Source: Symbiodinium natans
Lineage: Eukaryota; Sar; Dinophyceae; Suessiales; Symbiodiniaceae
Reading direction: 5' to 3'
Length of the DNA stretch: 61,000 bases
NCBI GenBank assembly: GCA_905221605.1
Contig: CAJNDS010000439.1
Coordinates: forward strand, 64,001 to 125,000
Numbering within the stretch: position 1 is the first letter of the stretch; the number at the start of each line of letters is the position of its first letter. Positions 38,301 to 41,616 of this stretch are shown in pieces. The notes under the pieces are model-generated. The model was not told where the DNA came from. It did not search any database and saw only the letters and a list, made by a program, of their open reading frames with translations. The position numbers were made by a program, and so were the translations under genes.

Positions 38301-40338
38301 GTGGCGTCACGGACTTTTCTTCGCGTTTGACTTACCTGGCAAGGACGAAGAGGTTCCTCCGGACGATCGGGCTGTCCGCTTCAACGATGATGTCAGCACC
38401 GAGGTGGGGGATTTCGCATGCTTTGGCACTGTCTTTCTCGGAGATCGTGTCTTTCTGCTTCAACTGTTGCTGTATGTTTGTTTTGGCCCGTGTATGTTTC
38501 TGCTTCGCGTTGCGTTGCAGTGTTTCGTGCACCGGCGGTAGGATGCCCTAAGCTTAGTTTTGTCCCCTGCACCGGAAGGTTATCCCGGGGAAATAATTGT
38601 TCCAGAGGAATTTGGTACGTACCTGTAGAGTGTCCACGTCTAGGAGCTTTTGCCCAACCCTGAATTACTGTACGAATTCATCGGGCCATCGGGCTGTTCA
38701 GGCCATAGGCTTGAGTGCGCTAGCGAATAAGGCTTCGCCAATCGACGGTCTCGGGCTCAAATCCCCTTGCGGTCTTCTAAAAGCCCTCTTCTGTTTCTAA
38801 ACCAATTGGGAACGAGGAATAAAAGCACTTGCATGTTGCCTTCCCAAGAAACTTGTCCACCCACCCTCGGGCACCGTAAGTTTCCTTAGCTAAACGGTAA
38901 TCGCAAATCACCAAACATCCGATTCTAGAGGTTAGTTTCTTATACAATGGGTTCGTACACAATGGTTTCACTGTAGTTTGTTGTTGACTCCGTTCCCCCC
39001 AAGGCGTTCCTTCTTCAGGTGCTCCTCGTACCGTTGCAATTCTCTTTTTCGCCTGCGGGCAGTTTGGCTTCGGTCTGCCTTGCTGCCGGCTGCACGCTGG
39101 TGATGGAAACTCGCGTGCTGCCAACAAGGGGTGCGCTTCCACTGTTCCCGTGCCAGTCATATCTTCAATTCATGTTGGCCAGCATAGTGGCACAAGCAAC
39201 ATCTCAACAGCATCAGCAGTTAAAACCGAGCCGTGCCGAACAGGACAGCCCCACTCTGCCGCAAGGGAAATGTGGCCATGTGCTGCCTTCCTGCTCTTGG
39301 TCACAGCAATGCTGGGCAACGAATCGTCGTGGAGGAAGCTTGGAGGACGATCTACACACTCAGACACTGGACATCCACGTATGCTGAGGGTCCCCTGGCA
39401 ACTACTTCGCTTTCAGGTGGGCTCCGACCGCCCCAGGAAAAGCACGAATGTGTAACAGTATTCTGAAAGTCAGTCCTCCGGAATTCACAAGACCGAGTTA
39501 CAAACAGCCAGCCCCCAGATCCGAAAAGGGTGGTATTCTGAATCTCATCAGAAAACTTCGAACTTAGAGGCTGTGGAGCACTTGGACGTCGCGGGATATT
39601 CTTGCAGTATTTGCAGTTTCAAGCATTTCTCAGCGCATCCGGGACGGTCGGTTTGGGGTCGGCCCGGCGTGGCCAAGCTGGAATTTTTCTTTTTGCTGGG
39701 GTTTAGTTGAGGGACGGCTCGCAGCCAGCTGTGGCTCTTGCCTGTCCTTCCTCTCTTTGCCATAAGGCTGATGGCATAGCGGTCAAGCCTTCTGCTTCGG
39801 CCAGGCGATACCAGGCGCTGGGCCGAGACGGTCGTCTCGAGACCGTGAGGCGACGCCCTTCATCAGGGAGGAGGCGCGCGATGACACAAAGTTGGACGGA
39901 CAGTTGCCCTTTGGACTCGCAAGTCTCTGAAGATGTGATGGTAGACTAAGACACGGCCTGATCGTTGTACTAGTACACACAAAACAGATACAAATTAGGT
40001 TTCACGAACCTGCATGCACAAGCATCGTCCTGTGGGTTAGGTAGCCTCCAGTACAGGCTTCTTGCAGAAGCATAGGCTTGTTGAGGGTGGGCATCATGCA
40101 GCGTGATTTCGTGGCTGGCTGTTTCGCTAAGGGGCCAGAAGTTATTTCAGATTTTATGTAGCTATGCCCGGGCGGGCTCGTCCGCTCTCTCAGAAATTGG
40201 GTGTGTTTTGAGCCGGCTGGGACATGCGATGCAGCTGTGCTGCAGGTGCTATGTTTGCCTCACCCGAAAAAAGCACAGCAGGACGGCGCACTTGCAGAAG
40301 CTGGTGGTGTTCAGTCTGATGGTATCGCGAACACAGAG
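674..40338 (+). CDS. Giant gene made of alternating A and B micro-exons (partial, ends unknown)
   Basis: The span contains about 30 A exons (63 nt) alternating with about 32 B exons (60 nt), all on the plus strand and all phase 0-0. Joined, they give a repeat of about 41 residues: a basic half with core SGPRRSVRDRQATPFLK and an acidic half such as EFETPEEGRGVQFSDDISTE, about 1,200 residues in all. Old copies differ mainly at third codon positions (for example RR is written CGGCGA, AGACGG, AGAAGA, AGACGA), which indicates selection on this frame. Every exon follows an AG and most begin with G; A exons are followed by GA, B exons by GC or GT. Introns range from 64 nt (1335-1398) to several kb. 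I do not recognise the family and assign no function. Start codon, terminal exons and stop were not found. It could instead be several tandem genes, but no stop or 3' end is visible between units. Confidence 0.72.
1047..1106. repeat. (GA)n microsatellite
   Basis: About 55 bp of nearly pure GA lie inside an intron of the array. Reading frames across it (RERERE, SLSLSL) are artefacts of the repeat. Confidence 0.9.
1278..1334 (+). CDS. Array exon B1 (variant B-prime)
   Basis: Reads EVLATEGKTVRICSAVDAK (19 codons) after ACTCAG and before GTGGTC. The GKTVRI core is shared with B13 at 14258 and replaces the usual VQF core. The following intron is only 64 nt (1335-1398), which ties it to A2. Confidence 0.55.
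1399..1461 (+). CDS. Array exon A2
   Basis: 21 codons, core SGEGRPSRDRQATPFFQ, acceptor GCCAG, followed by GACGCG. It is a diverged old copy. Because the sequence after it does not continue GAGGAG, it helps place the A-exon boundary right after codon 21. Confidence 0.68.
1701..1757 (+). CDS. Array exon B2
   Basis: Reads EKAPQEAASVQFEDAVTTE (19 codons), acceptor AAAGAG, donor GC (GCGGGG). The intron from A2 is 239 nt. Confidence 0.65.
1808..1890. repeat. TAGGGGTGTA decamer tandem repeat
   Basis: About seven copies of a 10-bp unit TAGGGGTGTA, followed to ~1935 by telomere-like TAGGGTTT and TTAGGGC variants in the G-rich orientation. Confidence 0.85.
2363..2425 (+). CDS. Array exon A3
   Basis: 21 codons beginning VIEV, core SGARRSSRDRQATPFFK, acceptor CTGCAG, followed by GAGAGA. 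Third-position differences from other copies are numerous, supporting this frame. Confidence 0.72.
2656..2715 (+). CDS. Array exon B3
   Basis: Reads EDDLSAEARSVQFDDAISTQ, acceptor TTTCAG, donor GC (GCCCTG). Confidence 0.72.
3434..3496 (+). CDS. Array exon A4
   Basis: 21 codons, core SGPRRSVRERQATPFLK, acceptor CGCCAG, followed by GAGACT. The intron to B4 is only 92 nt (3497-3588), so the A-B pairing is well supported here. Confidence 0.75.
3589..3645 (+). CDS. Array exon B4
   Basis: Reads EDDVPEDRAVQFSEAVRTE (19 codons), acceptor GCGAG, donor GC (GCCCGC). Confidence 0.74.
3940..4002 (+). CDS. Array exon A5
   Basis: 21 codons beginning AVQA, core SGPRRSVRDRVATPFFK, acceptor TGCGAG, followed by GAGGAG. 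Confidence 0.74.
4217..4276 (+). CDS. Array exon B5
   Basis: Reads EEDVPEEARAVQFSDAVRTE, acceptor CGGCAG, donor GT (GTACAG). This is one of four B exons with a canonical GT donor. Confidence 0.76.
4534..5064 (+). other. Coding-like stretch of unknown origin inside an intron
   Basis: A frame reading NALDEWLAEQWGESIVLLET runs open from ~4534 to 4882 into a proline/histidine/threonine-rich tail. A second frame, 4879-5064, contains NYIDVTTDYQHNGEGEHMGG and a related half (NYTNVNIEYQKG), an internal duplication. The two overlap in different frames. It may be a retroelement or captured-gene fragment; I recognise no domain. Confidence 0.3.
5322..5361. repeat. (GA)n microsatellite
   Basis: About 38 bp of GA with one CA interruption lie in an intron just upstream of A6. 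Confidence 0.85.
5457..5519 (+). CDS. Array exon A6
   Basis: Protein identical to A5 (core SGPRRSVRDRVATPFFK). Acceptor TGCGAG, followed by GAGGAG. A5, A6 and A7 form a sub-family with CAAGCC in place of CCAGTC. Confidence 0.74.
5775..5834 (+). CDS. Array exon B6
   Basis: Reads EEDVPEEARAVQFSDAVSTE, acceptor TAGCAG, donor GT (GTGCAG). It is the closest relative of B5, so A5-B5 and A6-B6 arose by pair duplication. Confidence 0.76.
6022..6084 (+). CDS. Array exon A7
   Basis: 21 codons, core SGPRRSVRDRVQTPFFK, acceptor GTGCGAG, followed by GAGGAG. Confidence 0.74.
6298..6495. repeat. AGC-rich repeat tract
   Basis: A mosaic of AGC and AGCAGCCATC units occupies most of the intron between A7 and B7. 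The Ser-rich frame across it is a low-complexity artefact. Confidence 0.8.
6625..6684 (+). CDS. Array exon B7
   Basis: Reads EVAIPEDERAVQFNDAISTE, acceptor TGTCAG, donor GC (GCTTTG). Confidence 0.74.
6912..6974 (+). CDS. Array exon A8
   Basis: 21 codons, core SGPRRSVRERQATPFLK, acceptor GTGAG, followed by GAGGAG. RR is encoded AGAAGA here. Confidence 0.75.
7281..7340 (+). CDS. Array exon B8
   Basis: Reads DSESPEEGRGVQFDDAISTE, acceptor TGGCAG, donor GC (GCATTG). Confidence 0.75.
7341..9602. other. Long intron between B8 and A9
   Basis: No A or B exon or recognisable gene is present in 2.26 kb. It holds a short (TA)n run near 8367-8386, the repeated phrase ATCAGAGATTC at ~7926 and ~8292, and poly-G runs near 9470-9490. 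Confidence 0.5.
9603..9665 (+). CDS. Array exon A9
   Basis: 21 codons, core SGPRRSVRERQATPFLK, acceptor GCGAG, followed by GAGGAG. Confidence 0.75.
9810..9869 (+). CDS. Array exon B9
   Basis: Reads DSESPEEGRGVQFDDTISAE, acceptor TGGCAG, donor GC (GCCTTG). Close sister of B8. The intron from A9 is 144 nt. Confidence 0.75.
10235..10300 (+). CDS. Array exon A10 (one codon longer)
   Basis: 22 codons, core SGPRRPVQGRQATPRFLG, acceptor ACCAG, followed by GAGGAG. One Arg codon is inserted between TP and F, so the in-frame length is kept. Confidence 0.7.
10998..11057 (+). CDS. Array exon B10
   Basis: Reads EAQIPGEVRAVHFSDAISTE, acceptor AGACAG, donor GC (GCGTTG). Confidence 0.73.
11319..11381 (+). 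CDS. Array exon A11
   Basis: 21 codons, core FGPRRPVQERQATPFLK, acceptor GTGAG, followed by GAGGAG. Its RRPVQ variant is shared with A10 and A29. Confidence 0.74.
11655..11714 (+). CDS. Array exon B11
   Basis: Reads DAEVPADDRAVQFNDAVSTE, acceptor CGAAAG, donor GC (GCGCTT). Close to B31. Confidence 0.74.
11715..13435. other. Long intron between B11 and A12
   Basis: No exon or gene is recognised in 1.7 kb, only a G-rich run near 13325-13350. Confidence 0.5.
13436..13498 (+). CDS. Array exon A12
   Basis: 21 codons, core CGPRRSSRDREATPFIK, acceptor TGCCAG, followed by GAGGAG. Most similar to A30, 26 kb away. Confidence 0.73.
13710..13769 (+). pseudogene. Degenerate array exon B12
   Basis: A 20-codon stretch VWEMPQEDDIIEDADIASPQ aligns with B exons without gaps (P at 5, D at 15, S at 18) and is followed by GC (GCCAAT). 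No AG lies exactly at the expected acceptor, so it may be decayed or spliced from the CACAG at 13727. Confidence 0.4.
14258..14314 (+). CDS. Array exon B13 (variant B-prime)
   Basis: Reads AVDSCQGKTVRIFPAVVTE, ending at a GC donor (GCCTGG). It aligns residue for residue with B1 and shares GKTVRI. The nearest visible acceptor is the CCAG at 14275, so the true exon may be only the last 13 codons. The intron to A13 is 112 nt. Confidence 0.5.
14427..14489 (+). CDS. Array exon A13
   Basis: 21 codons, core SGQRRPSRDRQPTPFVK, acceptor TGACAG, followed by GAAGCT, which again shows that only GA is conserved beyond codon 21. Confidence 0.72.
14625..14681 (+). CDS. Array exon B14
   Basis: Reads EQDELEAAAVHFDDAISTE (19 codons), acceptor GCCCAG, donor GC (GCAGGA). 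The intron from A13 is 135 nt. Confidence 0.72.
14966..15030. repeat. (CT)n-rich microsatellite
   Basis: CT-rich tract with TTTC interruptions, followed by a short TATATACACACA run to ~15066. Confidence 0.85.
15205..15348 (-). other. Possible ubiquitin-fold (UBL5/Hub1-like) exon on the minus strand
   Basis: The minus strand reads NNWELECIVKHYLNEEILM followed by RCNHTVGDVIRDFVVRSG. The pattern of hydrophobic residues, RCN, T(I/V)GD and then an alpha-helix ending in G resembles the first half of the UBL5/Hub1 ubiquitin-like fold. No second half was found, and the frame starts at GTG rather than ATG. It lies antisense in an intron of the array. Similarity was judged by eye and could be chance. 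Confidence 0.25.
15746..15808 (+). CDS. Array exon A14
   Basis: 21 codons beginning AISV, core SGPRRSVRERKATPFFK, acceptor TGGCAG, followed by GATTTC. A GTGAGT 21 nt downstream is an alternative canonical donor that would add DFKELR. Confidence 0.74.
16277..16336 (+). CDS. Array exon B15
   Basis: Reads EFDGAEKERAVQFSGAISTE, acceptor CGAAAG, donor GC (GCCCCC). Shares SGA with B18. Confidence 0.73.
16913..16975 (+). CDS. Array exon A15
   Basis: 21 codons, core SGPRRSVRDRQATPFLK, acceptor GTGAG, followed by GAGGAG. With its flanks (~16867-17120) it is nearly identical to A16 at 24913, a duplication separated by the LTR-like element. Confidence 0.76.
17138..17197 (+). CDS. Array exon B16
   Basis: Reads EFETPEEGLGVQFSDDISTE, acceptor ATGCAG, donor GC (GCAAGC). 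Last B exon before the LTR-like element. Confidence 0.76.
17302..18090 (+). repeat. Left terminal direct repeat of the LTR-like element
   Basis: 789 bp, from GGGGTGTTTCGCACC to TTTTCGGACG. It differs from the right copy by few substitutions and small indels, implying a fairly recent insertion. By my count it carries about a dozen GGATA or GGAATA motifs where about one is expected. Repeated CGGACGGCTAG motifs are also present. Confidence 0.75.
18047..18301 (+). pseudogene. 5' part of the Gag-like reading frame
   Basis: A frame running across the end of the left terminal repeat reads ...DMPRSPKIDAEMRAKKMEYT and stops at 18301. The similar-looking MMPPQGEMEYRSMKDVRAEL continues in another frame (~18300-18375), and the main Gag frame follows in a third. 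This suggests two frameshifts, or splicing. Confidence 0.35.
18372..19802 (+). CDS. Gag-like coiled-coil protein of the LTR-like element
   Basis: An open frame of 476 codons is rich in E, K, R, Q and L with long heptad-like stretches (for example ERREYKTQTQRRIEQLENEN), consistent with an extended coiled coil. The C-terminal ~100 residues (LHTWLGEVARAVKSAYIYDG onward) lose the heptads and resemble a Gag capsid-type helical domain by position and composition only. The frame opens at a GTG; no ATG begins it, and it is open upstream (EGV), so the true start is elsewhere. It ends at a TGA after which the same frame stays open. No nucleic-acid-binding motif is seen. Its position just inside the left terminal repeat fits gag. 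Confidence 0.55.
   Translation: MTIDIKNATTEMNDEIRDGLRRINDRLDEVEEKSITQRAEMIDVERNVQRQLNDSIRDLRSWIREELAKAVEPLGRERGEASESANHVERDEFKGIAKSVDRISFRVRFVADELKRINGTMDLSMSKNIAEPLQQIHESINGMTSDIGTVKGRVDAMEKLIEKMGKEYAEIMDENKQLRDRLRVVEYSSRDRGNIARSTDRPDNPCADDGARSTCVRIAGRIDGVEAIVAEMAKVLRRVREQQAKDAKTFVASVKIKELEVMVQEMRESIVNMQNENAVDKGERREYKTQTQRRIEQLENENARLRTLQETQEGFITELTQRIDVAAKRNSVEAEMSAMWDRVAEVEKRCEEQRRMRQTLQCGDGHGGVDPELRRREYLGIVHKCFDMILPEEPNPANLHTWLGEVARAVKSAYIYDGEYGYSTILRVRDMSESELDRPLKYAALENKLWEGLRNMIKSTNLANKVQGEMFKRTAV
19803..20132 (+). pseudogene. In-frame continuation of the Gag-like frame after a TGA
   Basis: After the TGA at 19800-19802 the same frame continues for ~107 codons (MSAMRLLSMVVRFYSVSPDK onward, an ATG at 19809). 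The composition is that of the preceding domain, so the TGA is either a disabling mutation or a readthrough site. Confidence 0.4.
20120..20625 (+). pseudogene. Third segment of the Gag-like frame (shifted)
   Basis: In a frame shifted by one, coding-like sequence continues: NPEAIREYAVSARIIDYADV, later DFVTQLAQIERGVSGERDSS, then MAKVAGGYPKISKNSPGVWR, ending at 20625. The handover at ~20120-20133 looks like a frameshift mutation or programmed shift. Confidence 0.35.
20626..21283. other. Internal part of the LTR-like element, no gene recognised
   Basis: Only short frames are present. Between 20600 and 20900 I count about eight GGATA/GGAATA motifs in 300 bp. Confidence 0.5.
21284..21575. repeat. 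31-32-bp tandem repeat inside the element
   Basis: About nine copies of a unit starting CCATCGAGTCAGGATGTGGG and ending AGCAAGGGAAAT or AGCAGGGATAG. The two ends alternate irregularly. Copies are contiguous with no spacers, so this is not a CRISPR array. Confidence 0.85.
21845..22045. repeat. Degenerate ~75-85-bp tandem repeat inside the element
   Basis: About three copies containing GTGGAGATCTTTGCTGCCCG and GGAGGGCTTCG, each with an AGGGAATA motif. Confidence 0.7.
22047..22315. repeat. 53-bp tandem repeat inside the element
   Basis: About six copies of a unit beginning CCGAAGGGATACAGGTACCG and containing GCTTCACGTCCCTTACTTCA. One copy has a 14-nt deletion. Every unit carries GGGATA. Long frames across it are products of the repeat. 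Confidence 0.85.
22316..23800. other. 3' internal part of the element, no gene recognised
   Basis: The phrase GGCTGATCACCA(A/G)TAAGTCCTC occurs at ~22809 and ~23301, with a related GGCTGGCCACCATTAAGTCC at ~23354, a dispersed short repeat. No pol motif is visible. Confidence 0.45.
23801..24581 (+). repeat. Right terminal direct repeat of the LTR-like element
   Basis: 781 bp, nearly identical to the left copy. One difference is informative: left CCGGACGGTTAGAGG corresponds to right CCGGATAGAGG, so loss of CGGT created a GGATAG. Confidence 0.75.
24799..24836. repeat. (GA)n microsatellite
   Basis: Short GA run with CATA interruptions, upstream of A16. Confidence 0.85.
24913..24975 (+). CDS. Array exon A16
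   Basis: Identical to A15 (core SGPRRSVRDRQATPFLK), with the same acceptor GTGAG and following GAGGAG. It belongs to a ~250-bp segment (~24867-25123) duplicated from 16867-17120. Confidence 0.75.
25134..25166 (+). pseudogene. Truncated array exon B17
   Basis: Begins EFETPEEGT like B16 after TTTCACAG, but the sequence then departs from the family before the VQF core. It is a broken B copy. Confidence 0.6.
25391..25453 (+). pseudogene. Probable decayed A exon
   Basis: Twenty-one codons ending VRSRCEKKAPFTA, followed by GAG, match the A pattern at R12, P18 and F19. It sits exactly where an A exon is missing between B17 and B18. No AG acceptor is left at its start. Confidence 0.35.
25589..25648 (+). 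CDS. Array exon B18
   Basis: Reads EFEDAEAARAVQFSGAVDTE, acceptor CGGCAG, donor GC (GCCCGG). Confidence 0.74.
25990..26052 (+). CDS. Array exon A17
   Basis: 21 codons, core SGPTRSVRERHATPFLK, acceptor TCTGAG, followed by GAGGAG. First of the GPTR/ERH subfamily that makes up the young expansion. Confidence 0.75.
26242..26301 (+). CDS. Array exon B19
   Basis: Reads ELETPEDVRGVQFSDDIRTE, acceptor CAGCAG, donor GC (GCACCC). Confidence 0.75.
26640..26930. other. G-rich insertion in an array intron
   Basis: About 300 bp with poly-G runs (26810-26845) is absent from the sister units and separates B19 from A18. No gene is seen. Confidence 0.5.
27062..27124 (+). CDS. Array exon A18
   Basis: Core SGPTRSVRERHATPFLK, acceptor TCTGAG, followed by GAGGAG. 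Differs from A17 by synonymous changes only. Confidence 0.75.
27322..27381 (+). CDS. Array exon B20
   Basis: Reads ELETPEDVRGVQFSDDIRTE, acceptor CAGCAG, donor GC. Identical in protein to B19. Confidence 0.75.
27811..27873 (+). CDS. Array exon A19
   Basis: Core SGPTRSVRERHATPFLK, acceptor TCTGAG, followed by GAGGAG. Confidence 0.75.
28070..28129 (+). CDS. Array exon B21
   Basis: Reads ELETPEDVRGVQFSDDIRTE, acceptor CAGCAG, donor GC. Confidence 0.75.
28554..28616 (+). CDS. Array exon A20
   Basis: Core SGPTRSVRERHATPFLK, acceptor TCTGAG, followed by GAGGAG; 743 bp after A19 with near-identical flanks. Confidence 0.75.
28813..28872 (+). CDS. Array exon B22
   Basis: Reads ELETPEDVRGVQFSDDIRTE, acceptor CAGCAG, donor GC. 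Confidence 0.75.
29187..29252. repeat. (TA)n-rich tract in one unit only
   Basis: TATATATGTATATATA-type sequence directly after a GTAAGTAAT block, absent from the sister units, so a late expansion. Confidence 0.8.
29346..29408 (+). CDS. Array exon A21
   Basis: Core SGPTRSVRERHATPFLK. The acceptor is TTGAG: the TTC present in sisters is lost, but AG is kept. Followed by GAGGAG. Confidence 0.74.
29606..29665 (+). CDS. Array exon B23
   Basis: Reads ELETPEDVRGVQFSDDIRTE with one synonymous change (AGT for Ser), donor GC. Confidence 0.75.
30067..30129 (+). CDS. Array exon A22
   Basis: Core SGPTRSVRDRHATPFLK beginning AVPI, acceptor TCTGAG, followed by GAGGAG. Confidence 0.75.
30326..30385 (+). 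CDS. Array exon B24
   Basis: Reads ELETPEDVRGVQFCDDIRTE; Ser to Cys is shared only with B25. Confidence 0.75.
30787..30849 (+). CDS. Array exon A23
   Basis: Nucleotide-identical to A22, 720 bp downstream. Confidence 0.74.
31046..31105 (+). CDS. Array exon B25
   Basis: Nucleotide-identical to B24, 720 bp downstream. The identity ends at ~31252. Confidence 0.74.
31440..32560. repeat. Degenerate ~110-150-bp repeat carrying poly-G tracts
   Basis: About eight copies of a unit with TGCAAACACAATGCTCGCAT, GATGGGTTTCAAAAAGATTC, GAAGCAAGCTTG(CG)ACGGC and a run of 9-18 G. Part of the tract (~32105-32265) is inverted. A relative lies at 52985-53095. Confidence 0.75.
32560..33240. repeat. Degenerate ~100-bp tandem repeat
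   Basis: About seven copies marked by CTCTTTCGAAGCGGGTGTTT and GTTTGCTTTGCTGAATC. The marker recurs at intervals of roughly 88-111 bp. Confidence 0.7.
33458..33484 (+). pseudogene. Broken array exon A24
   Basis: GTTGTTCCAGTCTCTGTGCC matches the first half of an A exon and then jumps directly to GGAGCATGTGTGTTCGGTG, the sequence normally following the exon. The basic core is deleted. Confidence 0.6.
33541..33865. repeat. Tandem repeat of GTGCCCAACCCCAGAGTGTC type
   Basis: A ~20-bp unit, often paired as GTGCCCAACCCCAGAGTGTC plus CCTGGA, is repeated irregularly across 320 bp. It replaces most of the A24-B26 intron. Confidence 0.8.
34033..34086 (+). CDS. Array exon B26 (18 codons)
   Basis: Reads EPPEDLRGVQFSDDISTE, acceptor CAGCAG, donor GC. 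Two codons are lost in frame compared with sisters. Confidence 0.7.
34524..34586 (+). CDS. Array exon A25
   Basis: Core SGPTRSVRERHATPFLK, acceptor TCTGAG, followed by GAGGAG. Confidence 0.75.
34762..34821 (+). CDS. Array exon B27
   Basis: Reads ELETPEDVRGVQFSDDISTE, acceptor CAGCAG, donor GC. Confidence 0.75.
35443..35505 (+). CDS. Array exon A26
   Basis: Core FGPTRSVRERHATPFLN, acceptor CCTGAG, followed by GAGGAG. The terminal AAG is AAT here, but GA still follows. Confidence 0.73.
35694..35753 (+). CDS. Array exon B28
   Basis: Reads ELETPEDVRGVQFSDDISTE, acceptor CAGCAG, donor GC. Confidence 0.75.
35849..36036. mobile_element. MITE-like insertion with long terminal inverted repeats
   Basis: 188 bp absent from all sister introns. 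It starts GAGAGT and ends ACTCTC. Outer inverted arms contain GGTTACCCC...GGTAACC and GGTTACC...GGGGTTACC; inner arms contain AGCCCGCGATACAGTCGAAT and its imperfect complement. Flanking AATT on both sides (CATAATT...CAATTGAAG) may be the target duplication. No coding capacity. Confidence 0.7.
36372..36434 (+). CDS. Array exon A27
   Basis: Core SGPTRSVRERHATPFLK, acceptor TCTGAG, followed by GAGGAG. Near-identical to A25 with flanks. Confidence 0.75.
36610..36669 (+). CDS. Array exon B29
   Basis: Reads ELETPEGVRGVQFSDDISTE, acceptor CAGCAG, donor GC. Confidence 0.75.
37068..37130 (+). CDS. Array exon A28
   Basis: Core FGPTRSVRERHATPFLN, identical in protein to A26, followed by GAGGAG. The intron to B30 is 188 nt. 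Confidence 0.73.
37319..37378 (+). CDS. Array exon B30
   Basis: Reads ELNTPEDVRGVQFSDDISTE, acceptor CAGCAG, donor GC. Last member of the young block. Confidence 0.74.
37987..38049 (+). CDS. Array exon A29
   Basis: Core FGSRRPVQDRQPTPFLM, acceptor TCCGAG, followed by GAGGAG. An alternative canonical donor GTGAGT lies at 38060 and would add EELS in frame or nearly so. Back to old-type divergence. Confidence 0.7.
38344..38403 (+). CDS. Array exon B31
   Basis: Reads DEEVPPDDRAVRFNDDVSTE, acceptor GGCAAG, donor GT (GTGGGG). Confidence 0.73.
38404..39804. other. Long intron between B31 and A30
   Basis: 1.4 kb with no recognisable exon. Short open frames here show no conserved pattern. Confidence 0.5.
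39805..39867 (+). CDS. Array exon A30
   Basis: 21 codons, core AGPRRSSRDREATPFIR, acceptor GGCCAG, followed by GAGGAG. Most similar to A12. Confidence 0.72.
40282..40338 (+). CDS. Array exon B32 (last recognised)
   Basis: Reads DGALAEAGGVQSDGIANTE (19 codons), acceptor CAGCAG, donor GC (GCCATA). Diverged but collinear with B exons (VQ, D, TE). Confidence 0.6.
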
Positions 40339-41616
40339 GCCATATGCACAAAAGCGCACTTCCCCATTTGCACAGAAGCGCACTTCCCACATCTGCTTTT
40401 GCACGTGTAACATGTACATAGCCTACAGGATGTAAGCTCGGCATGATAGAAAGCCCAACGCAAAGCAGAAGGGTGGCAGGGTGAGGCTTGCAGTTTGACT
40501 TGGCTCCTTTGCAAGCGGCGGTCCCCTCAGTCTTTTGCAAGACAACACCTGTGCTTCAGAGTTCAGCGGCTGTTGCTCCAGTTCTGTTGGTTGTGGACAT
40601 GAGGATGCTTGAACAGCTGTGTAAAGTGTTTGGCTTCCTGTATCCATAGTGTGCACTTTGCAGGAATTTCAAGGCGACAGGAGTTGCAGCTGAGCCGAGA
40701 CAGGACCTCTTTTGCGCCCACAGCTTGTTTGCAGCGGTTGTTGTCGGATGCGGTTGTGAGCTTGCAGGATAGCTGCTCCTCATCTGAGCACCGAGACGGC
40801 GCACTCGTATGCCATTGCTAGTTACTGCTAGTTCCCGACGCACGATTGAGGCCACACTCATGGGCCTTCACGAATTCGGGTCAGAACATTTGCATCTGTC
40901 CTGCTTGAAGTCAGGACTTGCCTGGACGAGAACGATAGCAAATTCGGAACAATACAAAATCATGATTTGATGCGTCATCATGCTATGTATGTGTATGTCT
41001 CCTGGCAGAATATGTCTTGTTATTAGTCATGACGGATATCGACAAGCAGTTCATGCAAAACGCCGGTTTTCTTCTACATTTGACAGGAACATTTGGCACG
41101 GCAGAGTCTTCTAGGTTTGATAGCTGAAGGTTCGACAATTTTATGTCGGTATATAATGGATTTCAAGACGAATCAAATCATTTCATCATGTTGGTTTCTA
41201 CGTTTTAAAAGTTCAGAGGGTCATGTATGGTGGCCGCCATCTGTTCGCATTTTTTGCGCATGGGGATCCACGAGATATCCGGGATGATTTTGGAACTTCG
41301 GTGTGTGTGTGTGTGTGCAAAAACACCAAATGCCTCGCCGGACATTTAGAAATGCTGGCTACGGGGACTCATTGGATCCAGTGGTTCTAGATTGGTCCGT
41401 CATAGGTTCACGGCTGGGGGGGCAGGTTGCAGGCTGGGCAGAGCTTCACAAACGGAGGTGGGAGGTTTCATGGTTCCTGCAGACATCCGCTCTACACAGC
41501 TTCCAGGGCTTGGCTCGGCTTCTTACCAGAGAGCTAAGCATGGAGGATCGCCGCTGCTGCCTGTGCTACTAACGCTACGAGCTCAGACCTCCCGATGTAG
41601 CTCAAAACCGCTCGCC
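40339..41616. other. Region between the array and the TMEM43-like gene
   Basis: A possible strongly decayed A exon begins at ~40671 (GCTGAGCCGAGACAGG resembles GCTGGGCCGAGACGGT). Otherwise nothing is recognised beyond a short (GT)n run near 41300. The array's 3' end is not identified. Confidence 0.4.
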
